From: Phoronis australis
Taxonomy: Eukaryota > Phoronida > Phoronidae
Assembly: GCA_002633005.1 (NCBI GenBank)
Contig: NMRA01000021.1
Location: 503,352 to 530,668, forward strand
Reading direction: 5' to 3'
Length of the DNA: 27,317 nt
Shown: positions 21,701 through 27,317 of the stretch, piece by piece
Position numbering within the stretch: position 1 is the stretch's first letter
Layout of the letters: each line of letters opens with the position of its first letter
Program-made: the position numbers and the translations under genes
Notes under the pieces: model-generated
Databases searched by the model: none
Seen by the model: the letters and a program-made list of their open reading frames with translations, nothing else
What the model was told of the DNA's origin: nothing

Positions 21701-24700
21701 ATGGACTGCAGTTGTTTTAAATTACAAAAAATATGCCAGAGTGTTTGATGGAGATTTAATGCCAAAACATCATGAAACTTCGTTAACTTGCAACGTTGAA
21801 AAGTGTCAGAAACAACATAAAATATTCACACAAGTTTTAAATAAAAGCATTTATTTCTGATGAAATCATTCCTTCATTTTGTACGTCATTGTATTTCACT
21901 TTATAGTGACCAAAACATTTTAACTTGTTTCACAATCCTGCAGCCAGATGTCCGCAGATTTGTTAAAAGTATTACCTGCTCCAAAGCAACTGTGTGCCCT
22001 GGCAAGCCAGAGGTTTGAATGATTGACATCACTTTCTCACAGTGTAACAGACGATGGTCAAATGAATGACCAAGTGCAGCGCCCTCTGTGGCATGAATAA
22101 AGATACAAATTGCATCACACATGGTGTTAAGTACAACAGCCACACAGAAGAAACATTGAAATTCAACTATAAACAAAAAATAAACGCATGTTTTTATTTT
22201 TATCAAAATTGAGATTATCAAACAGTGCAAATTACTTTCATGACGTGATGTCAGCGTTCCTCTTCAACTTTGCCAACACAGTAATACCTAACTGCTAGAA
22301 CTTCAAAACTGTACATACTAAGTATGACACAAAGTATCGATTGAAATGTACTTACCATTCCAGTCTGGACCCAGTGCACTTATACTGGGAAATTAAAAAG
22401 GATGAAGATAAGGTATTTTGCAAGACATAGTGACATTTTGTAAAAACAGCAAATTTTTGTGAATAAATTTGGAGATATCCTTAAAAGTAAATGGAAATTA
22501 GAAATGGTGGCAGGGTTAAAGTTTAACAAGGGTGTTAACCCAGATGTGTATGGCAACATTGTTAACTTATTTGCCTTATTTACCATCTATAAAACACAGC
22601 GTCGGAATAAACCTGAGTTTCTTCTTGGCTTTCTCCCCCAGTCCCTAGCAAGAGAAAAAAATGTTAACAACCACAATTTAACTTACAAAATTCCAAAACT
22701 TCCAACAATAATAAGGGAAAAAATGACCTTTTTCAATTTCCAAGGTTTATTATAACACCATAAAGAATACCCTTGGTTTCTTCAAGCATTGTCTGATGGC
22801 AGGTATGGTACAAAACTCAACAACAGTAACGCAATGCATTGAAATACACCCACGACCGCACAGCAAATGGTATACTTTTTAAGTGTGCTAATTAGTAAAA
22901 CAAAAATGGCTACAATATGCTGAACCTGTCCAAAATGGGAAGGTCTCGTAGCCTCTCTAATAGAAACCTATTTTCCAAATTTCACAGCATTCAGTCCAGG
23001 CATTCAAAAGATACAGAGATCAACACAAAAAATTGAATCACCACTAATACCCACAGCCGTCATGGTCGCAACTGTATGAAAGAAGTTGTCATTTGTTGTC
23101 ACGTCCACGAGAAAACACTAGTCATATTTCACAAAGATCCCACATGAGGTTACAAAAATACTGTTGTGGTTACAAAAAATGATTGCCACTAGGTGGTGCC
23201 ACAGTATGACCAATCCATCTGAAAATCAATGTCAGCCATGCTGTTGTCAGTAGGAAAACCTCTGCCAATAGCGGATTTGCAGCGACGCCATATTGAAATT
23301 AGGTTAAAATGGTGCATTGTGGGTGCTGTGGTCAGGATTCCGAAAGTGGCCATAGTAACAAGCATAATACGCGGTATGAGCGCGAAGAAAACTTATGGCG
23401 GATACACTTGTTGTGTTCCTGGCTGCTTCAGAAACAACAAGAGAGATAAAAATGTGAGTTTGTATGTGTTTCCTGCAAACCAAGAACTTCGTGAAAAATG
23501 GATAAACAACATTAGGAGACCTGGGAGTAAGGGGAAATTTAGCGCATTCAAACGAACGCGGGGCCATCTACTAGTAGGCAACACGTAGCCCCTCGGTTGG
23601 CCATGTAGGGGCTACAATACTTCCATTCGCTTTCTGTACTCATTTCGTTACTCCAGTGTATTTTAAACGGGCCGTGACCGGATTTGGGTTACCGATTTCG
23701 NACATGCCTGACCACAAGCTATCCCATGAGCCTTCGCGAAGGAAGTAACTCGCACATCACATGCGCAATGCGTAGTTCGTCTGCGCTGCAAATCCGCTAT
23801 TTTCTAATGATCCCTTGAACACTTTAGTGGAAGAAAGAGCTAACACCAAAACAAAAGACTCAAAAATGATAAAATGACTGCTATGTGAAGCAGAATATGG
23901 CTGCTAGGTGAAGCAGAATATGACTGCTATGTGAAGCAGAATATGGCTGCTAGGTGAAGCAGAATATGGCTAAATCCATCTGAAACTAAAAAGGAGTCGT
24001 CTCCATAATAGAAACCAATTTCATGAAATTCTGTCAAGGAACTGTGAAAATACATTACTTAGGTAATCGTAAAAAACTACAATTGTCACTAGGCAACACA
24101 CCAGTAGTCAGATCCATCTAGAAATTGTCGTCGTTTGTAGTCAGCTCCATAGAAACACAACTGGCAACTTAAATGAAGATTCTCCAAGGGGTTTTGAACG
24201 TTGGACTTGCACAGGCAGATGGCAGCACTATGCACCCATATTATAAAGTGGATGGATAATAGAAAGGTACCATAGCTGTAACTACAGTTACTGTAAGTTC
24301 TATAACACTTTCAATACTATAGTGTCACACAGACAGTACCTGTTGAGTTAAATGTAGAAGAGCAGTGGAAGCTGAACCTCCAGAGAAGGCCACCAGGGTG
24401 CGCTCACCATCACAGAACAGTTTTTTGTTCTTACCAAAAGCAGACCTGAACTTATGAGTGCAGTAAGACAGAAAACAGGACCTGTGGGGACAATTCAAGT
24501 GTTAAAAATGAAGTTCTATGAACATTTTTTTTTTAAATTACACAAAAACTGCATTTTGTAACACCTTTCTTCTTCATAAATTGATGAAACCAATGGATTT
24601 TAGCTTTTTGGCTTTCAAAAACACACTAGTTGAAGACATGGCAGTGACTTACGTAGTCTACCCTACCCTGGCACTGTCTCAAATAGTCATAACTAAATAT

Positions 24701-26857
24701 TTGTGCTTGCTTCAAACTTACACACCACTTACAGCAGACCATGGGTCAGATACTGTGTTTTTTCTTGGAACTGGACTAGCCTATGTAGTAGGGGTGTCTG
24801 GTTGTGAACTCAGGAGACCCATAAATGGCTTTCATTGCTCAATACTATGTGATGACACCTGAACTTGAAATTATAAACTAATTCTGATTGTGTTTTCCAC
24901 AGCGAGGCTGTTAACAGTCAGAAGGCGTGGCTGAATAAAGACATTCGCAGTTAACAAAACCGTTTGAAGCCAAGAGTCTGTGCGAGTTAAACGCAATTCT
25001 AACATTGACAGGATTTTTTTAATCATTGGGAGGAGACATTTTGGGCCTGATGAGAATGATTATGGACCATTTTAAATATTTTTCAGAGGGGAATGGAGTT
25101 CATATTCTGCCTCAACACTAAGGCATAGAGTGGCCTGCAGTATATTTGTCGATCCTTCATAAAACTGAGCAGATTACTGAGATATACATGAAATGACAGC
25201 TGTATCTTGAGACTGCTATCAACCAATATTCTGTACAGGAGAGCTGTTGCGAAATTATTCTGGTCTAAAAAAGTAATAAAAGCGGCTTACTTAGCCTGAT
25301 GCTGATGGTCATAATATCAAAACACAGCAAAAACAATTTGTTTACAGTTTGTGTGCTAAGCATTCCAAATCGTGTGACAGAAGAATTTGTAATAAAACCA
25401 CGCACATGAACAGCCTGTTTGACAAAACAATGACTATTACGTCATTGAACTTACCAATCAATCTCCTTACCTACAAAACGGGTCATTAGCTGACCGTATT
25501 ACAACTGATGCTTTGTCTCCACACTTCATGCATTTAGAGGACCTGGTGCTGTAACAACACAATAGTTCAGTGATATGAAAACACGGCTTTGTGCCTGAGT
25601 CTATGAATGGTCTACAAGATTAATTATAATGAAATCAAGGAATCAGGGAAACTGATATCAATCCAAATGAAATTGGCATCAAGCTACGCAAATTTCTAAG
25701 TTATCTGTCGTAGACCCAGTAAGCCACCAGATCGAGTTAACTTGTTCTGCTTACATGGCTCAACCTCGTGGACTGACTAAACTTCTGCACCCAAGTTGCA
25801 GCCTACCGCTCAAAGCTGAATGTTTGCCTCAAGTTTATAGTCTGCCAAATACAGATTTCCGCAATTTAATTTCATTTTCATGCACTTTTTATCATTTTAC
25901 CTCTCTTCCCAAACAAAAGGGAAATCTACTTTATAAAAGTCACATTTGGCAGACCTGGTCACCATAAAATCATGGCAAATGTTCAGATTTCAATGACAGA
26001 GTGCACCTCGGCATAGGAGTTCACTTTGGTCTACGAGGTTAGACCATGTAAGCAGACCAAGTTAACCCAGTCTGGTGACTTACTGGATCTACCACATATC
26101 TAGTAAGTCATTTCAGGCCCTAACATTTGCCGGAACATCACAAAATCTCGTAATTTCCTTTTAATATAGCATCCAGTTCTGATATTTTGTTGTGACATGT
26201 ATGCAACCTCATGGAAGAAGAACAGCTGATTGAAGAATGGTTAAAAAAGAAACTAACCAATACAATGCGGTAACCTTCAACTACCTTGAAAATCTTTCAC
26301 TGTTAGAAACCAAATATATTGTGACATGAGCGCCGTCTATTGATGGAGTCATGAGTGAGGACGAGTCGTCAGTTTAGTTCCAGAAGCTAGAGTGTGTTAT
26401 TATATTTTAAAGGGGTGTAAGATGGCCAATTCCTTATATGGAACTTCCGATGACGAAATTTTTAGTTCTATTCTGATTGGTTTTCACATTTAACTTGAGA
26501 CCCCTATTTTAGCGTAATTTGTTATTTGGAACATTCGCGTTGCCTGTTCTCAGAATTGTCTCGGCTGAAGTCGGAAAAGGTCATTACTGCTGGGCTTTTC
26601 TCACTAACCAAGCTGTGCGGACAAGAACTGCACTGTGCAAAAGATTCACACAGTGCTATTATTTGTTTTGAAAAGCAGTTGTTTTGCTGTGAAACTATGT
26701 CTTTAATGACTGTTGCGTGCTGAGCAGCTCGTCATTTGAATCGGAAACTCCGACTAAGTTGAGTTATAAACACTGTCGATGATAAATTACAGTTAACTTA
26801 CTCAACTGGAGCACTCATTTCTGGAGCACAAGCTCCTTCATCTTGTACGCTACACAT
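12665..26857 (-). CDS. CTU2: Cytoplasmic tRNA 2-thiolation protein 2 (CTU2/NCS2), complete, 15 coding exons
   Basis: Family role: CTU2 works with CTU1 to thiolate wobble uridine 34 of tRNA-Lys, -Glu and -Gln in the cytosol, with sulfur delivered by URM1. Seen here: coding exons at 26857-26802, 25548-25471, 24481-24340, 22644-22584, 22085-21976, 21238-21090, 20385-20250, 19864-19815, 19041-18960, 18395-18304, 17873-17801, 16528-16350, 13814-13751, 13440-13382 and 12746-12665. They total 1413 nt in one frame (470 residues plus TAG). Landmarks: paired CxxC at C25/C28 and C44/C47; PP-loop SGGSAS at 78-83; FIDEGAALG at 110-118; LGD at 217-219 and GRG near 236-238; VRPLREFTSKEIAMYN at 257-272; C-terminal CCLC at 339-342 and CYGCR at 414-418; an acidic tail containing DCLIEEDADSE. 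Human CTU2 is about 515 residues. All introns are GT-AG, 310 to 2535 bp. The start ATG is the first codon of MCSVQDEG, the family's usual short acidic N-terminus. Identification was by recognition of the family, without an alignment program. Confidence 0.95.
13382..13440 (-). CDS. CTU2: CTU2 coding exon 14 (residues 425-444)
   Basis: Acceptor CATATTTACAG, donor AACAG|GTAAGA. Encodes SDTDKLPLSVLQDVDSHVN. Only this frame is open and its phases fit exons 13 and 15 exactly. Confidence 0.88.
13751..13814 (-). CDS. CTU2: CTU2 coding exon 13 (residues 403-424)
   Basis: A 64-bp exon with acceptor CTGTTTTCAG and donor GAAATG|GTACGT. Encodes SSRRDILNALCYGCRLTVKEM; CYGCR is the conserved C-terminal CxxC of the family (CYSCR in human). 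Confidence 0.95.
15045..16285 (+). repeat. CCACTAG tandem repeat array in CTU2 intron 12
   Basis: Eight same-strand cores occur at 15061, 15178, 15320, 15461, 15606, 15759, 15917 and 16069, spaced 117-158 bases. Flanks show three subunit types in rotation (…GCGCAAA, …GGGCACAG, …GAGGCGCCACAGTAG), giving a 400-460-bp higher-order unit. Three cores (15061, 15917, 16069) match the CTCF core CCASYAGRKGGCRS perfectly. The array ends in CCGGACGCCGCCCGGACG and a GCATCCACATATAAATATAA tail shared with other copies in this gene. Confidence 0.85.
16350..16528 (-). CDS. CTU2: CTU2 coding exon 12 (residues 344-403)
   Basis: Acceptor GGCATTGCAG, donor GAAAG|GTAAAC. Encodes a low-complexity, Ser/Gly/Asp-rich linker between the two C-terminal cysteine clusters, a region that is variable and disordered across the family. 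Confidence 0.9.
17027..17568. mobile_element. 542-bp foldback/MITE element in CTU2 intron 11
   Basis: The left arm (17027-17069) and right arm (17527-17568) are inverted copies of about 41 bp sharing GGTTCCAGTAAAATC/GTTCCAGTAAAATC, then TGGGAGGGGG and AAGGCAATT. Internally, GGTGGTTG/GGTGGTGGG motifs recur. No transposase is present. Target duplication is not clear. Confidence 0.75.
17801..17873 (-). CDS. CTU2: CTU2 coding exon 11 (residues 319-343)
   Basis: Acceptor CTCTCTGTAG. Encodes TGEKVEVNEESV through KGSCCLCQ, holding the first C-terminal cysteine cluster. The donor reads CAG|GTCTGG, weak beyond the GT, but the frame joins exactly to exon 12 (APQDTD). Confidence 0.9.
18304..18395 (-). 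CDS. CTU2: CTU2 coding exon 10 (residues 289-319)
   Basis: Acceptor TTTCCTGTAG, donor ATGAG|GTACGT. Encodes SEDKSSIDRLTESFV and NFPSTVYTIMR, matching the family segment KxSIxRLxExF...FPSTVxTVxRT. Confidence 0.95.
18960..19041 (-). CDS. CTU2: CTU2 coding exon 9 (residues 261-288)
   Basis: Acceptor GCTGACTTTCAG, donor ACTATG|GTAAGA. Encodes EFTSKEIAMYN and a serine/threonine-rich tail, continuing the VRPLR motif from exon 8. A 44-bp satellite lies in the intron just upstream of its acceptor. Confidence 0.95.
19094..19456 (+). repeat. 44-bp tandem satellite in CTU2 intron 8
   Basis: Five nearly identical 44-bp units run from 19194 to 19413 (starts 19194, 19238, 19282, 19326, 19370), with diverged units on each side. 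Each unit holds the inverted repeat ATTGAC-GGACGCA-GTCAAT, and a GCAGYACAGCAAACACAG block. The array begins about 50 bases upstream of the exon 9 acceptor. Confidence 0.92.
19815..19864 (-). CDS. CTU2: CTU2 coding exon 8 (residues 245-261)
   Basis: A 50-bp exon with acceptor CTGTTTTCAG and donor CTCAG|GTAATA. Encodes GFTDERYSDVTLVRPLR, the family's GFSDxRxGDVxxVRPxR motif, split before the last base of R261. Confidence 0.95.
20250..20385 (-). CDS. CTU2: CTU2 coding exon 7, core exon (residues 199-244)
   Basis: Acceptor TTTTCTCCAG, donor GATGTT|GTGAGT. Encodes HGFKKVILGDTATGLSVC and then SNIAQGRGAS, the family's most conserved core (vertebrate form GDSCTRLA...GRGA). It is the clearest CTU2 signature in the window. 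Confidence 0.96.
21090..21238 (-). CDS. CTU2: CTU2 coding exon 6 (residues 150-199)
   Basis: Acceptor TAATTCTAG, donor CTCAA|GTAAGT. Encodes a variable linker (ILAGGQKALKYY and onwards) and then the conserved SVTAKEDLLRTLK helix. Confidence 0.93.
21405..21675 (+). repeat. Second, short copy of the CCACTAG repeat family
   Basis: Contains TCACTAGAGGGAAC (21476-21489), a CAGATTCATCTGAAAATTCG block, GACGAACAGACTATGCA and an AT-rich TATATATGGGCCCATAAAA end, in the same order as the 3' end of the intron 12 array (16069-16280). It lies in CTU2 intron 5. An 87-codon ORF across it is taken as chance. Confidence 0.65.
21976..22085 (-). CDS. CTU2: CTU2 coding exon 5 (residues 113-149)
   Basis: Acceptor ATGCCACAG, donor GAGCAG|GTAATA. 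Encodes EGAALGHSFDH through to HTVALEQ, aligned with the family segment that reads VALEEV in vertebrates. A second AG two bases downstream would also be in frame if exon 4 were skipped. Confidence 0.93.
22356..22384 (-). other. Candidate cassette (poison) exon in CTU2 intron 4
   Basis: A 29-base interval flanked by a pyrimidine-rich acceptor (TTTTTAATTTCCCAG) and a consensus donor (GAATG|GTAAGT). If spliced between exons 4 and 5 it gives GTA TAA, an immediate stop. The CTU2 frame is intact without it. No transcript evidence is available. Confidence 0.35.
22584..22644 (-). CDS. CTU2: CTU2 coding exon 4 (residues 93-113)
   Basis: A 61-bp exon with acceptor TTTCTCTTGCTAG and donor GATG|GTAAAT. 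Encodes GLGEKAKKKLRFIP and then TLCFID, matching the strand before the family's (F/I)DEG motif. Its phases fit only between exons 3 and 5. Confidence 0.93.
23376..23588 (+). CDS. THAP-type zinc-finger N-terminal exon (partial domain)
   Basis: Reading from the ATG at 23376, the protein begins MSAKKTYGGYTCCVPGC. It contains the THAP landmarks C-x4-C near the start (YTCCVPGC), VFPANQELREKWINNIRR (FP and W of the fold) and FKRTRGH. THAP domains bind DNA through a C2CH zinc and need a further C-x2-H plus HF after the FKPTxxHxxC stretch; these are absent before the stop. A donor-like CTA|GTAGGC at 23571-23579 could splice to an exon carrying them, but none is visible. THAP domains occur in host factors and in P-element-like transposases. 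Lying inside a TIR element, this is probably a transposon-derived exon. An upstream ATG at 23310 opens another short frame. Confidence 0.6.
   Translation: MSAKKTYGGYTCCVPGCFRNNKRDKNVSLYVFPANQELREKWINNIRRPGSKGKFSAFKRTRGHLLVGNT
23585..23615. repeat. Perfect 9-bp hairpin in the THAP element
   Basis: GTAGCCCCT (23585-23593) pairs with AGGGGCTAC (23607-23615) across a 13-base loop, just beyond the THAP exon stop codon. Confidence 0.6.
23874..23965 (+). repeat. Minisatellite, four 23-bp units
   Basis: Four head-to-tail 23-bp units ending in GTGAAGCAGAAT. Units 1 and 3 begin ATGACTGCTATG, units 2 and 4 begin ATGGCTGCTAGG, so a 46-bp dimer was duplicated. It lies within the third CCACTAG repeat copy. 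Confidence 0.9.
24340..24481 (-). CDS. CTU2: CTU2 coding exon 3, PP-loop exon (residues 45-92)
   Basis: Acceptor CCCCACAG, donor CAACAG|GTACTG. Encodes the SCFLSYCTHKFR segment and then LVAFSGGSAS, the PP-loop of the N-type ATP pyrophosphatase fold (residues 78-83). Ends in phase 0. Confidence 0.95.
25471..25548 (-). CDS. CTU2: CTU2 coding exon 2 (residues 19-45)
   Basis: Acceptor TTGTTACAG, donor TGTAG|GTAAGG. Carries the first zinc-ribbon-like pair KCMKCGDKA and the start of the second pair at FCR. Phase in 2, phase out 2. Confidence 0.93.
25696..26112. mobile_element. Inverted-repeat (MITE-like) element in CTU2 intron 1
   Basis: The arms at about 25696-25785 and 26022-26112 are imperfect inverted copies over about 80 bp; shared blocks include CCAGTAAG, GTTAACTTG and TCTGCTTACATGG. 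No transposase ORF is visible between them. The arms are long relative to the loop, as in a foldback MITE. The exact ends and target duplication are unresolved. Confidence 0.65.
26802..26857 (-). CDS. CTU2: CTU2 coding exon 1 (residues 1-19)
   Basis: Starts with ATG TGT AGC GTA and ends at the consensus donor GA|GTAAGT. Encodes MCSVQDEGACAPEMSAPV and two bases of D19. It is followed by a 1253-bp intron. Confidence 0.9.
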
Positions 26858-27290
26858 TCCTCCGTGAACTGGAGGAAAGAGTATGGTTATGATTGGCGTG
26901 GAGAACTAGAAAACCGTCTAAGCACACACGTGAAAACATCCGTTGCATCAAATTCACACAAACCTACCTCCTTTTCAGAAGAGTTGCCCTACTTCGGCAA
27001 CAAAGGACCAACAGGCGAGAACATCTCCAGTGATCACACGGTGATCGCGTACCGGTACCTCCAGAACTAGAAGACTTCTTCTATTCCATTTTTGTGAGAA
27101 ATCAGGTCAAATTTGTATTATTCTGTGCTCTGATACGTATTCTTTACGTAGATAACTATCTGTCTAACTCGCTCGAAACCATTTACTACGTAACTTCGTA
27201 AGCCAACCGACTAGAGCGACGTCTTTCGTGAAAATGGCCCGAAACTATCCGAGTTGCAACATGTCCCTGACAGGGTCGGTGCCGTACCCT
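26858..27290 (-). promoter_or_regulatory. Upstream region and 5' UTR of CTU2
   Basis: Sequence upstream of the CTU2 ATG, with no obvious TATA box. A perfect inverted repeat GATCAC-ACG-GTGATC lies at 27032-27046, about 180 bases upstream, and could be a protein site. The transcription start is unknown, and further untranslated exons could lie beyond the window. Confidence 0.35.
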
Positions 27291-27317
27291 AATGGCAGTG
27301 GCGGATCTACGGGGGGG
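27234..27317 (+). CDS. Open frame running off the right edge
   Basis: GAAAATGGCC opens 28 codons (MARNYPSCNMSLTG and onwards), still open at the window end. It would be divergent from CTU2, with about 380 bases between the two ATGs. However, its last part overlaps a transposon-like end (CAGTGGCGGATCTACGG), so it may be chance. Confidence 0.12.
   Translation, partial: MARNYPSCNMSLTGSVPYPNGSGGSTGG
27291..27317 (+). mobile_element. Transposon terminal repeat entering at the right edge
   Basis: CAGTGGCGGATCTACGGGG resembles the CAG-NGGCGGATC ends of hAT-like elements and matches the left end of the element at 8539. The rest lies outside the window. Confidence 0.4.

Larger units (their letters stand above)
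23269..23799 (+). mobile_element. Small TIR-bounded DNA element carrying a THAP exon
   Basis: The left end TAGCGGATTTGCAGCG and right end CGCTGCAAATCCGCTA are perfect inverted repeats, extending to 18 bp if the flanking AA/TT are counted. Comparison with the uninterrupted repeat in intron 12 (gccaattttc) suggests an empty site like gccaaTAttttc, so a TA target duplication is plausible. The element is about 530 bp, too short for a transposase, and encodes an N-terminal THAP exon. It is GC-richer than its surroundings and contains the one n (23701). Confidence 0.6.
22895..24258 (+). repeat. Third copy of the CCACTAG repeat family, interrupted by the THAP element
   Basis: Shares with the intron 12 array the order: AAAATGGC start, an ATTTCA block, CCACTAGGTGGTGC (23186-23199), AATCCATCTGAAAA, a GTCGTCGTTTGT block and a TATGCACCCATATTATAAA end. 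The copy stops at 23266-23270 and resumes after 23797-23801, so the THAP element inserted into it. Like the other copies it is on the plus strand. Confidence 0.7.

Noticed and set aside
22082-22085. Alternative exon 5 acceptor CACAGAG, joining exon 3 directly in frame
   Set aside because: It would delete the conserved FIDE strand; exon 4 at 22584-22644 fits the family and the phases exactly.
22459-22755. 98-codon plus-strand ORF
   Set aside because: It is antisense to CTU2 exon 4 and its flanking intron; no plus-strand domain is seen.
26843-27070. 75-codon plus-strand ORF near the CTU2 start
   Set aside because: It overlaps the CTU2 first exon in antisense and has no recognisable domain.

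Overview
The window is animal nuclear DNA: AT-rich, intron-dense and full of old transposon debris, with one unresolved base (n) at 23701. Repeat content and exon structure fit a marine invertebrate, perhaps a deuterostome. The species cannot be named from the sequence.

The right half (12665-26857, minus strand) is one complete gene that I could rebuild exon by exon. It encodes cytoplasmic tRNA 2-thiolation protein 2 (CTU2/NCS2), the partner of CTU1 in making the 2-thio group of wobble uridine 34. Fifteen coding exons with GT-AG boundaries keep one frame from ATG to TAG and give 470 residues. Most of these exons are too short to stand out as open reading frames. A polyadenylation signal follows at 12535-12540.

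The CTU2 introns hold most of the structured repeats: an inverted-repeat element in intron 1; in intron 3 a repeat copy interrupted by a small TIR-bounded element that carries the first exon of a THAP-domain protein; a candidate stop-carrying cassette exon in intron 4; another repeat copy in intron 5; a 44-bp satellite in intron 8; a 542-bp foldback element in intron 11; and in intron 12 a tandem array whose conserved core matches the CTCF consensus.

The left half holds no complete gene I can recognise. A dead non-LTR retrotransposon (10201-12319, plus strand) runs tail-to-tail towards CTU2. A second, older reverse transcriptase relic lies at 6808-7160. Between and left of these are two exon-like segments of an unidentified minus-strand gene (5504-5871 and 6265-6423), with an apparent one-base frameshift in the upstream one, and a possible first exon at 9060-9260. 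Positions 1-5100 are AT-rich non-coding DNA with local repeats, including clustered TTACGCYCGTAA palindromes at 1466-1862.
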